From Rhodococcus sp. WMMA185 (GTDB lineage Bacteria; Actinomycetota; Actinomycetes; Mycobacteriales; Mycobacteriaceae), in assembly GCF_001767395.1 (NCBI RefSeq), contig NZ_CP017014.1, positions 3,799,012 through 3,863,011 of the forward strand: a stretch of 64,000 nt of DNA. Reading direction: 5' to 3'. Position numbers and translations under genes: made by a program. The first letter of the stretch is position 1. Every line of letters begins with the position of its first letter. Positions 48,562-57,412 of this stretch are shown one piece after another. The notes below the pieces were generated by a model. That model saw only the letters and a program-made list of their open reading frames with translations. It was not told the DNA's origin and did not search any database.

Positions 48562-49488
48562 ATGGAGTTGCGAGTCTTTACCGAACCTCAGCAAGGCGCA
48601 ACCTACGACGAGCTGCTGGCCGTGGCTTTGGCCGCCGAGCGATGTGGATACGGCGCGTTCTTCCGGTCGGATCACTTTCTCCCTATGAATGTGGAGGGCT
48701 TGCCGGGCCCGACGGACGCGTGGATCACCCTGGCCGGACTGGCCCGCGAGACGTCCACGATCCGGCTCGGCACCCTGGTCACGTCAGCGACGTTCCGCCG
48801 CGCCGGACCGCTGGCCATCTCGGTGGCACAGGTGGACCAGATGAGCGACGGCCGCGTGGATTTCGGTATCGGCGCCGGATGGTTCGAGGAGGAGCACAAG
48901 GCGTACGGGATTCCGTTCCCTTCACTGAAGGAACGATTCGAACTGCTCGACGAATCCCTCGCCGTGATCACAGGGTTGTGGCGCGCCCCCGTCGGCGAGA
49001 CCTTCTCATACGACGGGGCGCATCTGACCGTCAAGGATTCGCCCGCCCTTCCCAAGCCTCGGCAGCCACACGGCCCGCCCATCATCATCGGCGGCGGCGG
49101 TATGAAGAAGACCCCGGCGCTCGCGGCGAGGTATGCGGACGAATTCAATGCGCCCTTCCATCACACTGATGCAGCGCGAGAGGCATTCGGTCGAGTTCGG
49201 ACCGCGTGCAAGGCAATCAACCGTGACTCGACCGAGTTGGTGTACTCCACCACGCTCGTCCTCTGCTGCGGCCGAAGCGAGGGGGAGGTCTCGCGTCGCG
49301 CCGCAGCCATCGGGCGCGACGTAGACGAACTCCGAGAGAACGGGCTCGCCGGGTCGCCTGCCGAACTGGTCGACAAGATCGGCCGCTACGCCGAGGCAGG
49401 AACGCAACGGATCTACTTGCAGACCTTGGACCTGAGCGACATCGACCACGTCGAGCTCGTCGCGAGCGAGGTAATGCCCCAGTTGTGA
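48562..49488 (+). CDS. LLM-class F420-dependent oxidoreductase
   Basis: A 308-residue bacterial luciferase-like protein; ATG 48562 (MELRVFTEPQQGA) is preferred over GTG 48553. Family blocks: YGAFFRSDHFLPMNVEGLPGPTDAW, IRLGTLVTSATFRRAGPLAI, MSDGRVDFGIGAGWFEEEH and PPIIIGGGGMKKTPALAARYADEF. It resembles the TIGR03560-type F420 family. It is a second F420 enzyme in the window, distinct from that at 1647, and its substrate is unknown. It is divergent from the peptidase gene with about 40 nt between them. Confidence 0.88.
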   Translation: MELRVFTEPQQGATYDELLAVALAAERCGYGAFFRSDHFLPMNVEGLPGPTDAWITLAGLARETSTIRLGTLVTSATFRRAGPLAISVAQVDQMSDGRVDFGIGAGWFEEEHKAYGIPFPSLKERFELLDESLAVITGLWRAPVGETFSYDGAHLTVKDSPALPKPRQPHGPPIIIGGGGMKKTPALAARYADEFNAPFHHTDAAREAFGRVRTACKAINRDSTELVYSTTLVLCCGRSEGEVSRRAAAIGRDVDELRENGLAGSPAELVDKIGRYAEAGTQRIYLQTLDLSDIDHVELVASEVMPQL

Positions 49489-49501
49489 AACCCGACCGAC
49501 C

Positions 49502-50092
49502 TCAGTGCCGCGTGCTCGAGTCCAGATACTGACGGATCTCTCGGTCCCATTGGGCGTAACGTGCGCGGTTGAGAAGGATCCGGGTGATCGCGAGTCCGGA
49601 CAACCCGATCGCCATCACGGCGAACCAGGTGAACAGCCCCGCAATCACACCACCGACTCGTGCCGCGGCCGGCGACACGGGTTTCTGAGCGAGGTTCCCG
49701 TTTTGGTCGACCCAGATCTGCTCATGCGAGCCCGCCTGTGTAGCCGGGTAGACCGCGATGTCACCTTTGCGGACGGCGTTGCCCCACGTCCACTCTGCGG
49801 GCGCTTCATAGGCTTCGGACGCGGCGAAGCGCGAAGTTGTGGCCTCGTTGAACGCGTCGGCGACCGTGGTGGCAGTGACGGTGCTGTACTCGGCGCTCTG
49901 TTGCTTCGACAGGGCCAACTGACTATCGATGGTGCGGGCGCCCATCACGACCGATAGTGGCAGCATGACCAGCGCAAGCAGCACCAGAAGAATGCTGGCC
50001 CGTCGCTCTATCCGGTCCGAGCGCCTCAGAAGTGGATTACCCCGACGAGAAGGGCGCCTATGCGGACGCCGCGGGTAAGAATCGTTCAGCAT
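49502..50092 (-). CDS. Rv1733c-like two-TM membrane protein
   Basis: A 196-residue protein with a basic N-terminus (NDSYPRRPHRRPSRRGNPLLRRSDRIERR), a first helix (ASILLVLLALVMLPLSVVMGA), an extracytoplasmic loop containing EWTWGNAVRKGDIAVYPATQAGSHEQIWVDQNGN, and a second helix (VGGVIAGLFTWFAVMAIGLSGLAI). This is the Rv1733c architecture; Rv1733c is a dormancy (DosR)-associated membrane antigen in M. tuberculosis with no known activity. No DosR box was recognised upstream. Confidence 0.82.
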   Translation of the reverse strand: MLNDSYPRRPHRRPSRRGNPLLRRSDRIERRASILLVLLALVMLPLSVVMGARTIDSQLALSKQQSAEYSTVTATTVADAFNEATTSRFAASEAYEAPAEWTWGNAVRKGDIAVYPATQAGSHEQIWVDQNGNLAQKPVSPAAARVGGVIAGLFTWFAVMAIGLSGLAITRILLNRARYAQWDREIRQYLDSSTRH

Positions 50093-50443
50093 TCCGAACC
50101 GTCCTCTCGCTCACAACGCCCTGCGGTTCAGCGTCGAACGCAAGACGAACGGGATCGAGGCGACAGGGTGTACCAATAGGCACTAGGCGCCTTCGTGCAC
50201 GCCCCCGCACGAACCTGTTGCGCTACCAAGCGTACCGCCGCGTAAGGATCGGGCGAAAGTTCCGCAGTTCAGCGTCGCGGTGATGCTGTTGCGCAACATC
50301 TTCCGATCCGAGATCACATCGCGACACAACATCGAATGGAGACGCGACGGACGAAATCGATTCGCTATCATCCACTTCGGTATTTGAACTGTCATCCACT
50401 TCGGTATTCGAAGATGAATCCAGGGCGACTTCGGCCGAATCTC
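50093..50443. other. Intergenic region with a 21-nt direct repeat
   Basis: This 351-nt gap lies upstream of the minus-strand Rv1733c-like gene and downstream of msrA. No supported gene is present. It includes two copies of TCATCCACTTCGGTATTYGAA at 50368-50388 and 50392-50412 (24-nt period, one difference). These may be operator sites for the gene at 49502 or a simple local duplication. Confidence 0.5.
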
Positions 50444-51115
50444 CTAGGGCTCGAGCAATCCGACCGGGCAGCTCACGCCAGTGGCATGCACCGGGCAATA
50501 ACCGCCGGGATTCTTTGCCAGGTACTGCTGGTGATAGTCCTCGGCATAGTAGAACTTCGTGAGCGGGGCGATCTCGGTGGTAATTGCTCCGTAGCCGGCG
50601 GCGGCGAGGCGCTTCTCGAAGGCTTCGGCGGTAGCTTCCGCGGTCTCTATCTGCTGCTCGTCCAACGTGTAGATGGCGGAACGATATTGCGTTCCCCGGT
50701 CGTTGCCCTGCCGCATGCCCTGTGTCGGGTCGTGGTTCTCCCAGAAATGGCCGAGTATCTCGGCGTACGAGATGATTTTCGGATCGAACACCACCAGCAC
50801 CACCTCGGTGTGTCCGGTGCGACCGGAGCACGTCTCCTCATAGGTGGGGTTGGACGTATAGCCTCCGGCGTATCCGACCGCTGTGGTGTACACGCCCTCG
50901 AGTTGCCAGAACTCCTTTTCGGCACCCCAGAAACAACCCATGCCCAGCACCGCGCGCTCCATCCCCTCGGGGAATGGTTCCTCGAGGGGATGCCCGTTCA
51001 CGAAGTGCGTCGCCAGAACCGGTATCGGCCGATCACTTCCTGGGAGTGCATCCTCGGCGGTGACCATCACGGATTCAGCTGAGGCTCGACCCAGAAGGTC
51101 GTCGTACCATGACAT
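50444..51115 (-). CDS. msrA: Peptide-methionine (S)-S-oxide reductase
   Basis: A 223-residue MsrA repairing methionine S-sulfoxide in oxidised proteins. The catalytic Cys61 is in [39 protein letters not shown] and [24 protein letters not shown] are family hallmarks. The C-terminal [16 protein letters not shown] supplies recycling cysteines. The start at 51115 overlaps the upstream acyltransferase gene by 41 nt; ATG 51067 would avoid overlap but neither start has a strong ribosome site. It is close to sodA, another oxidative-stress gene. Confidence 0.94.
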   Translation of the reverse strand: MSWYDDLLGRASAESVMVTAEDALPGSDRPIPVLATHFVNGHPLEEPFPEGMERAVLGMGCFWGAEKEFWQLEGVYTTAVGYAGGYTSNPTYEETCSGRTGHTEVVLVVFDPKIISYAEILGHFWENHDPTQGMRQGNDRGTQYRSAIYTLDEQQIETAEATAEAFEKRLAAAGYGAITTEIAPLTKFYYAEDYHQQYLAKNPGGYCPVHATGVSCPVGLLEP

Positions 51116-52316
51116 GACTCGATGCTACCTGCGGCACCGGGGCACCCTCCGGCGCTGGCGCCGGGGTTCCCTTCTGCGCGAGCGCCGAGGCGCGTTCCTT
51201 CGCAAGCTTCGACCGCTCGCGCAATTGTTCGGCTCGCGCCGCAACCCACCGCGTCGCCGGAACCTCCACCCATCGGTACAGCGCCTCCGACACCAGGGCG
51301 GTCGCAACGAGGAATGCAATGACCGCCCCGGTCGCGCCGAGGGAATCGACCGTGACGTTGTACACCCGGTACAGGATCAGCGTGTGCACCAGGTAAATCG
51401 CGTAGCTGCGCTGGGCCGTCCACCGAATAACCGCCCAGCGCGTTACCGGCCCGTTGTAACGGCCGATCAGCACCACACACAGGGTGATCACGAAGAAGGT
51501 CCACAGATAGCGGTTCCCGGCCCAGTAGACACGGAAATCGGTGGCCAACTGAATGAGCTGGACCTGCGCGATCAAGGCGACCACGATCCACCGTTTTTGT
51601 GCCAGTCCCGCCCACGCGAGGTACAGGATCTGTCCGAGGAAGACTGCCGGCATAGTCGCGGCGATCTTCGACAGCATCGGGACCGAGTACGGCTGGGGCA
51701 CGTAGATGTTGTAGAGCAGAACCAGCGCGCAGACAGCCGCGCCCGCCATCGGCATCACGATAGGCACTGACCGCAGAACGGGACGCGCCGCCACACAGGA
51801 GAAGTAGAAGACAACCTGCACGGCAAGAGTCCAGGTGACACCGAGTACCGCTACCTCGGGCTTGAGGAAGAAACCGCCGAGCACGAAACTCAGGGCCGCC
51901 TCGACGTTGGATACTCCGTCCTGCCCACTGAACATGCCGTTGATACCGAGTCGCACCAGAACGATCGCGGCGAATATGGCCACCCAGAATGCGGGAAGAA
52001 TACGCCCGAGTCGGTGAAGCAGAAATTGTCCCGGCTCTTGGCGGATGGCTGATCGGGTGATCAACATACCGGTCAGCATCATGAAAATGGCTACGCCAAA
52101 GAAGGACAGGTGCTGGTTGAGTCCGCCTACTTCGATGAATGTCCGATGAACGACGTCGATGAACCACCATCCGGTCCCAAGGTCGTCGATCAGGTAGAAC
52201 GAAATGTGTGAGTAGAGTACGGCCAGGACTGCCACGAAACGGAGCAAATTCGCGCCCGTGAGATCCACACGCGGCGCCGCCGCATGCGTATCCGCAACAG
52301 GCAACAGCGAAGGCAC
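51075..52316 (-). CDS. Acyltransferase-3 family membrane O-acyltransferase
   Basis: A 413-residue polytopic protein (about ten helices) of the OafA/YrhL-type acyltransferase-3 family. Hallmarks: [18 protein letters not shown] in the first helix with the conserved His, [37 protein letters not shown] and [17 protein letters not shown], with [15 protein letters not shown] near the end. Such enzymes O-acetylate or O-succinylate cell-surface glycans, including arabinan in mycobacteria. The Ala/Pro/Glu-rich C-terminal tail is cytosolic. The target glycan is unknown. Confidence 0.88.
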   Translation of the reverse strand: MPSLLPVADTHAAAPRVDLTGANLLRFVAVLAVLYSHISFYLIDDLGTGWWFIDVVHRTFIEVGGLNQHLSFFGVAIFMMLTGMLITRSAIRQEPGQFLLHRLGRILPAFWVAIFAAIVLVRLGINGMFSGQDGVSNVEAALSFVLGGFFLKPEVAVLGVTWTLAVQVVFYFSCVAARPVLRSVPIVMPMAGAAVCALVLLYNIYVPQPYSVPMLSKIAATMPAVFLGQILYLAWAGLAQKRWIVVALIAQVQLIQLATDFRVYWAGNRYLWTFFVITLCVVLIGRYNGPVTRWAVIRWTAQRSYAIYLVHTLILYRVYNVTVDSLGATGAVIAFLVATALVSEALYRWVEVPATRWVAARAEQLRERSKLAKERASALAQKGTPAPAPEGAPVPQVASSHVMVRRPSGSSLS

Positions 52317-52855
52317 GGCCCACAGCCTAGCCTGGCGCGTTTACGGTGAGCGACTCGGCACCTTATACCGCAAATCGAATGCGGTCGCTCTGCCAGGAAG
52401 AATGCGATCTCCGAGGCCCGCGGTCGCCCGATCGGTGGAGTACCAAATCACCCGAACGGGGGAACTACCTGCAGCTGAACAAGGGTACGTTGTTTTCGTT
52501 CTGAGATGTGCCCGAATCGCTGCGAACAGGGTATCGGTTCTCGCGGTGCTGCGACACCCGTACCGCTGATCCGATGAACCGATGAACCGATGAACCGAGT
52601 GTGGACGGAACCGAGATTTACCGGACCAGTCGCCAATGTATCGGCGACGGTGACCGTGAGTATTTTTCGGACAGCCGAACTTTCCTTTCCGGGTTTCGCC
52701 CCCCTCCGCTTCGATGTTTGTGCAGGGTGTACCAATGAGAGGGGTGGAAACCTGCACGACGGGTCGAAGCCTGAAGACGACAAAGAAAGACGGGTGTCGC
52801 CACGTGTCTACACCCGAAAACCCAGGGCTCGCAGGCCCGCAAAGAAGGGATGCTC
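52317..52855. other. Intergenic region upstream of sodA
   Basis: No gene is supported in these 539 nt, although weak frames exist on both strands. It contains three copies of the octamer CCGATGAA in a row at 52571-52594. The region must contain the sodA promoter and the divergent acyltransferase promoter. Confidence 0.5.
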
Positions 52856-53479
52856 GTGTCTGAATACACGCTGCCAGAACTCCCCTACGATTACGCCGCT
52901 CTCGAGCCGCACATTTCCGGCAAGATCATGGAGTTGCACCACGACAAGCACCACGCGGCCTACGTGAAGGGCGCGAACACCGCCCTCGAGAAGATGGCCG
53001 AGGCCCGCGAGGACGGCACGATCGCGGACAAGGCGCTGCTCTTGTCGCGCAATCTCGCCTTCAACCTCGGCGGCCATACCAACCACTCCATCTTCTGGAA
53101 GAACCTGTCCCCGAACGGTGGCGACAAGCCGACAGGCGACCTGGCCGCCGCCATCGACGATCAGTTCGGATCGTTCGACAAGTTCAAGGCCCACTTCACC
53201 GGTGTCGCCACCACCATCCAGGGGTCGGGTTGGGCATTGCTGGGCTACGACACGATCGGCCAGCGACTGGTCATCGAGCAGATGACGGATCAGCACGGCA
53301 ACATCACCGCCGCGATCATCCCCGTCGTCATGCTCGATATGTGGGAGCACGCCTTCTACCTCGACTACCAGAACGTGAAGCCGGACTACGTCAAGGCTTG
53401 GTGGAACGTCGTGAACTGGGCGGACGCAGCGGAGCGCTTCGAGCGTGCGCGTACCCAGGGGGCCGGCCTCCTCGGGTAA
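52856..53479 (+). CDS. sodA: Superoxide dismutase, Fe/Mn type
   Basis: A 207-residue SOD. GTG 52856 ([21 protein letters not shown]) has GAAGGG 8 nt upstream, whereas ATG 52850 lies directly on that site; the GTG also matches the start of M. tuberculosis SodA. Metal ligands lie in [16 protein letters not shown] (His28), [18 protein letters not shown] and [15 protein letters not shown] (Asp and His). It has no signal peptide, although mycobacterial SodA is exported by SecA2. A strong terminator follows. Confidence 0.96.
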   Translation: MSEYTLPELPYDYAALEPHISGKIMELHHDKHHAAYVKGANTALEKMAEAREDGTIADKALLLSRNLAFNLGGHTNHSIFWKNLSPNGGDKPTGDLAAAIDDQFGSFDKFKAHFTGVATTIQGSGWALLGYDTIGQRLVIEQMTDQHGNITAAIIPVVMLDMWEHAFYLDYQNVKPDYVKAWWNVVNWADAAERFERARTQGAGLLG

Positions 53480-53494
53480 GCATCGCTTCTTTCT

Positions 53495-53548
53495 GCACGA
53501 GCGCACGAGAACGCCGGATTCGGTTTTTCGTGCGCTCGTGCTTGTTTT
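53495..53548 (+). terminator. Rho-independent terminator after sodA
   Basis: GCACGAGCGCACGA (53495-53508) and TCGTGCGCTCGTGC (53528-53541) form a perfect 14-bp stem with a 19-nt loop, followed by TTGTTTT. It starts 16 nt after the sodA stop. Confidence 0.9.
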
Positions 53549-53597
53549 GGCGATCCATGCTGTTTCGATTTGACCGAGCGTCCAATAAGCTTTGGAC

Positions 53598-55034
53598 GTG
53601 ACCGACTCCATAGATTCCCGGGACGAGACGCTCGTCCACGCCTTCCGAGACGACGCTCTCGGAGACCTCGATGCCACCGGTGTTGCGCAGCGGATTGCCG
53701 ACGGCGACGTGTCGATCCGCGAAGTGACCGAGGCCGCGATCGCTCGTGCCGAATCCGTCGAATCCGCTCTGAACGGGCTGGCCTGCGCTGACTTCGATCG
53801 CGCGCTGACCAAGGCCGACCGGCCGCACCAGGGCATCTTCGCCGGTGTGCCGACCGTCGTCAAAGACAACGTCGACGTTGCCGGGATGCCCACCCAGCAC
53901 GGGAGCGTTGCCTTCACGGCGAAGCCCGCTAGAGCAGACGGAGACTTCGTCAAGCAATACCTATCCACCGGCGTGATCCCACTCGGCAAGAGCCGCCTGC
54001 CGGAGTTCGGGTTCAGCCCGTCCACCGAATTCATGGATGCCGAACCCGTTCACAATCCGTGGAATCTCGCGTACTCGCCCGGAGCGTCTTCGGGCGGCTC
54101 GGCCGCGCTCGTCGCAGCAGGTGTGGTGCCGATCGCTCATGCCAACGACGGCGGCGGATCAATCCGCATTCCCGCCGCGGCGTGCGGGCTCGTCGGCCTG
54201 AAACCGACCCGCGGCCGAACAGTCTCCGAAGCCATCGACACATCGATGCCGATCCGACTCGTGGGGCAGGGTGCGGTCACCCGATCGGTGCGCGACACCG
54301 CCCGATGGATGGCCGCTGCCGAACGCTACTACCGCAACCCTGCTCTGCCGCCGACCCGCTTGGTCGAGGGGCCCAGCAGCACCCGACTGAAGATCGGAGT
54401 GGTCGTCGATTCGGTGACGGCCACCCCAACCGACGACGAGACCCGGAAATCGGTGCACGCCACCGCCGATCTGCTGGCTCAGCTCGGGCACCACGTCGAG
54501 GAGTGCCCGATGCCGATTCGTCCTTCGTTCGAGGAAGACTTCGCCATCTACTGGGGCTTCCTGTCGTTCGCACTCTCCAACGGTGGAAAACGGACGCTCG
54601 GACCGGACTTCGACCGCGAGGCAACCGACAATCTGACACGCGGGCTGGCCGCGCTGTACCGCAAGAACATCGCGAAGACTCCCCGGATGCTCTACCGCCT
54701 GCACCGCACGTACCGCGAGTACGCGAAGATCTTCCAGAAGTACGACGTTGTCCTGTCGCCGACCCTCGCCCAGACATTGCCGAAGCTCGGATATCTTTCG
54801 CCGAACCAGAGTTTCGAGGAGCTGTTCGAGAAGATCATCGCGTTCACGGGTTTCACCCCGCTGAACAACGCAGCGGGCGGGCCGGCCATCTCCCTGCCGA
54901 TGCACGAGACGTCCCAGGGGCTTCCGCTGGCATCTCACTTCTCCGCGGATCACGGGGACGAGCGGACCCTGCTCGAGTTGGCATTCGAACTCGAGCAGGC
55001 GACGCCGTGGAAGCGGATTCAGGACGCTCGCTGA
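53598..55034 (+). CDS. Amidase-signature family hydrolase
   Basis: A 478-residue amidase-signature enzyme. GTG 53598 (VTDSIDSRDE) is preferred over TTG 53592. The catalytic triad regions are: Lys in PTVVKDNVDVAG, the cis-Ser in YSPGASSGGSAALVAAG, and the nucleophile Ser in NDGGGSIRIPAAACGLVGLKPTRGR. No GatB/GatC partner is nearby and the length is typical of free-standing amidases, so it likely hydrolyses small amides or 6-aminohexanoate-type substrates. Its end overlaps the convergent YhgE-like gene by 16 nt. Confidence 0.93.
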   Translation: MTDSIDSRDETLVHAFRDDALGDLDATGVAQRIADGDVSIREVTEAAIARAESVESALNGLACADFDRALTKADRPHQGIFAGVPTVVKDNVDVAGMPTQHGSVAFTAKPARADGDFVKQYLSTGVIPLGKSRLPEFGFSPSTEFMDAEPVHNPWNLAYSPGASSGGSAALVAAGVVPIAHANDGGGSIRIPAAACGLVGLKPTRGRTVSEAIDTSMPIRLVGQGAVTRSVRDTARWMAAAERYYRNPALPPTRLVEGPSSTRLKIGVVVDSVTATPTDDETRKSVHATADLLAQLGHHVEECPMPIRPSFEEDFAIYWGFLSFALSNGGKRTLGPDFDREATDNLTRGLAALYRKNIAKTPRMLYRLHRTYREYAKIFQKYDVVLSPTLAQTLPKLGYLSPNQSFEELFEKIIAFTGFTPLNNAAGGPAISLPMHETSQGLPLASHFSADHGDERTLLELAFELEQATPWKRIQDAR

Positions 55035-56398
55035 CGATCGGGGGTGCGCCTGCTCATCCAGGCCACAGCCCCCGCCAGCAGGATCGTCGTGATCCCGAAT
55101 CCGATGGCGAGGTGTTCGGCCGTGAGGATCGAGGTGGGCGCGGAGTATGTGCGCGTCACCGCGACCGGTTCGGCCAACACCGTCGCCAACTGGGCCTGCT
55201 GAGCAGACGAGCGGGCCGGTATCGCGGCAACACCATCGTTCAGGTCGGTGGAGACCTGCCCTGACAGTGTTTTGAGAGACTCGAAGCCGTCCACGATCTG
55301 TGCGGTGGCGCCGTCCAGCAGTTCCGGCGCCTCATCTGCGATCGGAACGATGCCGTCATTCAATTGCTGTGCCGCGCTGCTGAGCTGGCCGCTGACATCG
55401 GCCAGCTCAGCCATTGCGACACGCACCAGTTCGCCGAGGTCCGTTTCCGGACCGACCTGTCCACCCAGCAGTCCGGGCACCGAACCCAACTGCGACGAGA
55501 GCAGTCCGAGGTCGTCGCTGACCTGCTGTAGGGACGGGACGACCGTCGGCGCAAGAGGAGTCGCGTTCAGCAGGTGAATAGCGTCGTCGACACTCGCCTG
55601 CATCGCGGTGGCGCTGGCGTTCGCCTGCCCCAGCGTGAGTCCCAGCCCGGTCAGTCTGCCTGCCAGATCGTCCACGTTCCCCGAGGTCTCACCGACCACC
55701 CCCTCGATCTGATCGGCGACCTGCTGCAGTTCCACTGCGCCCGAGCGTGCCGAATCGAGGTACGGCAGCAGAGTGTCGGCGCCCTCCATGAGTTGCTGCA
55801 CCGCAGAGTCGGCCGCGGAAGTTCCGGCGGCGAGGAACCCGGCGGCGAAGCCCGCTTGCTGGAATGTCGCCCGAGACGAGGACATGTCTGCCAGTAGGGC
55901 GGTGATTCCGTCGGCACTGATCCGGGATGACACGAGTCCCGAGAGTTCTTCGGATGCAGCGGGATCGGAGCCCTCGATGTCAACGGCGAGGGTGGCCTGG
56001 CGCGGATTCGTACCCCAGACGGAGGACACTGCCTCGCTGAAGTCCTCCGGCACAGTCACGGTGGCGAAATACTTGTCGCTCGAGGCTGCGCCCGTGTCGA
56101 CTACCGTCCAGTCGAAGGAATCCTCGGCTTCGAGCTGCTCGATCAGCTTGTCACTCGCTCGCACCGATTGTCCGTCCACCGTCGCACCCACGTCGGCATT
56201 CACGATCGCTACGGTCCGGCTGTGGTCCTTCCCTTCGCCCAGCTTGTCTCCTCCCAAGAACACGTACCCGAGACCTGCCACAGATGCCACGACCAGACCG
56301 GACAGCGTCACCGCGGAGACGCGCGGTGATGCAAAGGCCTTTCGTATAGACCCGGTTCGGGCGCGATTCTCGGTGTTGCGTACATGCTCAGAGGTCAT
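55019..56398 (-). CDS. YhgE/Pip-like membrane protein (short form)
   Basis: A 459-residue protein; ATG 56398 gives MTSEHVRNTENRARTGSIRK. One N-terminal helix (AVTLSGLVVASVAGLGYVFLGG) precedes a YhgE/Pip-type domain starting VAIVNADVGATVDGQSVRASD. A long heptad-rich region (about 230-420, QQVADQIEGVVGETSGNVDDLAGRL and similar) is followed by one C-terminal helix (AIGFGITTILLAGAVAWM). Full-length YhgE has six helices; here only two remain, so this is an actinobacterial short form. Related proteins span phage receptors and T7SS accessory EsaA-like proteins. Confidence 0.8.
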   Translation of the reverse strand: MTSEHVRNTENRARTGSIRKAFASPRVSAVTLSGLVVASVAGLGYVFLGGDKLGEGKDHSRTVAIVNADVGATVDGQSVRASDKLIEQLEAEDSFDWTVVDTGAASSDKYFATVTVPEDFSEAVSSVWGTNPRQATLAVDIEGSDPAASEELSGLVSSRISADGITALLADMSSSRATFQQAGFAAGFLAAGTSAADSAVQQLMEGADTLLPYLDSARSGAVELQQVADQIEGVVGETSGNVDDLAGRLTGLGLTLGQANASATAMQASVDDAIHLLNATPLAPTVVPSLQQVSDDLGLLSSQLGSVPGLLGGQVGPETDLGELVRVAMAELADVSGQLSSAAQQLNDGIVPIADEAPELLDGATAQIVDGFESLKTLSGQVSTDLNDGVAAIPARSSAQQAQLATVLAEPVAVTRTYSAPTSILTAEHLAIGFGITTILLAGAVAWMSRRTPDRQRAS

Positions 56399-56602
56399 TG
56401 CGGCGACTATATGAGGATCGGATGACCGGATCTTGTGGCAACTCTGTGGTTTCTCTGAGGAGCCCGTCGCCCTCTTCGTTAACGGCGGTTGGCACTCGCA
56501 TCCTCTTGTGTGCCAGGCCTCATCGGGTGCATTCTTCAAGTACCCGACCGGGTGCGCAGTGAGGCATGCCTAGGAGCGCTTCATCGCACCGAGGAGGTAG
56601 AG

Positions 56603-57130
56603 ATGAACAGGGACGGCTATATCGGCATCTCGCCCTTCCAGGCCGAAGGTACTCTGCGGGGATTCGTCATTTCCGGGCGTTGGCCCGACACCACCAAGGA
56701 ATGGGCGCAGCTTCTCGCTCTCGCTGTTCGAGTGGCCTCGGTTCCGGGACTACTCCACACCACAACGGTCTTCGGGGCGCACGAGGATCTGCCCGAGGAA
56801 CCCGCGCCCGAGACGGTCGGTCTCGTGGTCGCGGAGGGGCCTGTTCTGGGAGAGAGTGCCTTGGAACCGGGCCGGTTCGCCGAACACCAACCGCCGGCAC
56901 TGATAATGCTGCACCCACCGTCGGAGACGACGCCGTCGTTGCCGGAATGCACAGGCGCGGCCTCTGGCTGCATCCTGCTGCCCGGTCTCCCGCATCTTGG
57001 GCTCGAACACCGAGCCGCCTGGGTCGAAGCGGAAGCGGACGGAACCGTCACTTCCATGGTCAGTAGGGTCGGCATAGACCCGATCAGCGACCCGGACACC
57101 GCTGTTTTGGCCATGCTGCTGGCCTCGTAA
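56603..57130 (+). CDS. Protein of unknown function
   Basis: A 175-residue protein starting MNRDGYIGISPFQAEGTLRGFVI at ATG 56603, with a near-ideal GAGGAGGT site. The frame extends further upstream but without support. No signal peptide or membrane helix is seen. The sequence has an alpha/beta pattern and a Pro-rich centre, with ETVGLVVAEGP and GCILLPGLPHLGLEHRAAWVEAEADGTVTSMVSRVG. No family was recognised. It lies between the YhgE-like gene and the riboswitch-controlled transporter but has its own ribosome site and probably its own promoter. Confidence 0.65.
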   Translation: MNRDGYIGISPFQAEGTLRGFVISGRWPDTTKEWAQLLALAVRVASVPGLLHTTTVFGAHEDLPEEPAPETVGLVVAEGPVLGESALEPGRFAEHQPPALIMLHPPSETTPSLPECTGAASGCILLPGLPHLGLEHRAAWVEAEADGTVTSMVSRVGIDPISDPDTAVLAMLLAS

Positions 57131-57215
57131 GGTTAACCGAAATTTCGCCACCCGGCTTCCCAAACTTGTTGTTGCCTTTGCGATTTCATTAAATCCGGAC
57201 TAACGTTGCCGGCAT

Positions 57216-57345
57216 CGAAGGGGAGTAGCCCCCAATCGCCTGTGTCGACACACTGGCTCGGTGCCATGCAGCACTGGGCCCGGCCTGGCGAACCGATGCC
57301 GCATCAGTCGGCGCCGGTGGGCGAGACCTTCGGCCGAGCAGGCGC
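57216..57345 (+). ncRNA. yybP-ykoY (manganese) riboswitch aptamer
   Basis: The leader of the GDT1-type transporter contains the conserved 5' element AAGGGGAGTAGCCCCC (from about 57219) and the conserved 3' element GGGCGAGACCTTCGG (about 57319-57333), which are the two halves of the yybP-ykoY Mn2+ aptamer core. The intervening 90 nt can form the variable helices. This class turns on Mn2+ exporters and TMEM165/GDT1 proteins when manganese is high. Edges are approximate. Confidence 0.85.
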
Positions 57346-57355
57346 GCCCGCGTCT

Positions 57356-57409
57356 GCCAGGCCGGAGGAATCTACCTGGCATCCTCCGACCGACCACCGG
57401 AGGAGGATG
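57356..57409 (+). promoter_or_regulatory. Riboswitch expression platform sequestering the ribosome site
   Basis: TCCTCCG (57382-57388) can pair with CGGAGGA (57398-57404), which buries the AGGAGG ribosome site. The same TCCTCC can instead pair with GGAGGA at 57364-57369. GCCAGG (57356-57361) and CCTGGC (57375-57380) form a further stem. The first two pairings exclude each other, which suggests translational switching. Confidence 0.65.
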
Positions 57410-57412
57410 CGT

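Noticed and set aside
50223-50831. 202-codon minus-strand frame ending in a repeated SSNTEVDD peptide
   Set aside because: Most of it overlaps msrA in another frame. The repeated peptide is simply the translation of the 21-nt direct repeats downstream of msrA.
52808-54034. 408-codon minus-strand frame over sodA and the amidase gene
   Set aside because: It is antisense to sodA and the amidase; the composition is that of a shadow frame.
57206-57406. N-terminal extension of the GDT1 transporter by 67 codons
   Set aside because: The extension is translated riboswitch leader; family proteins start at the first membrane helix, where the ribosome site is located.
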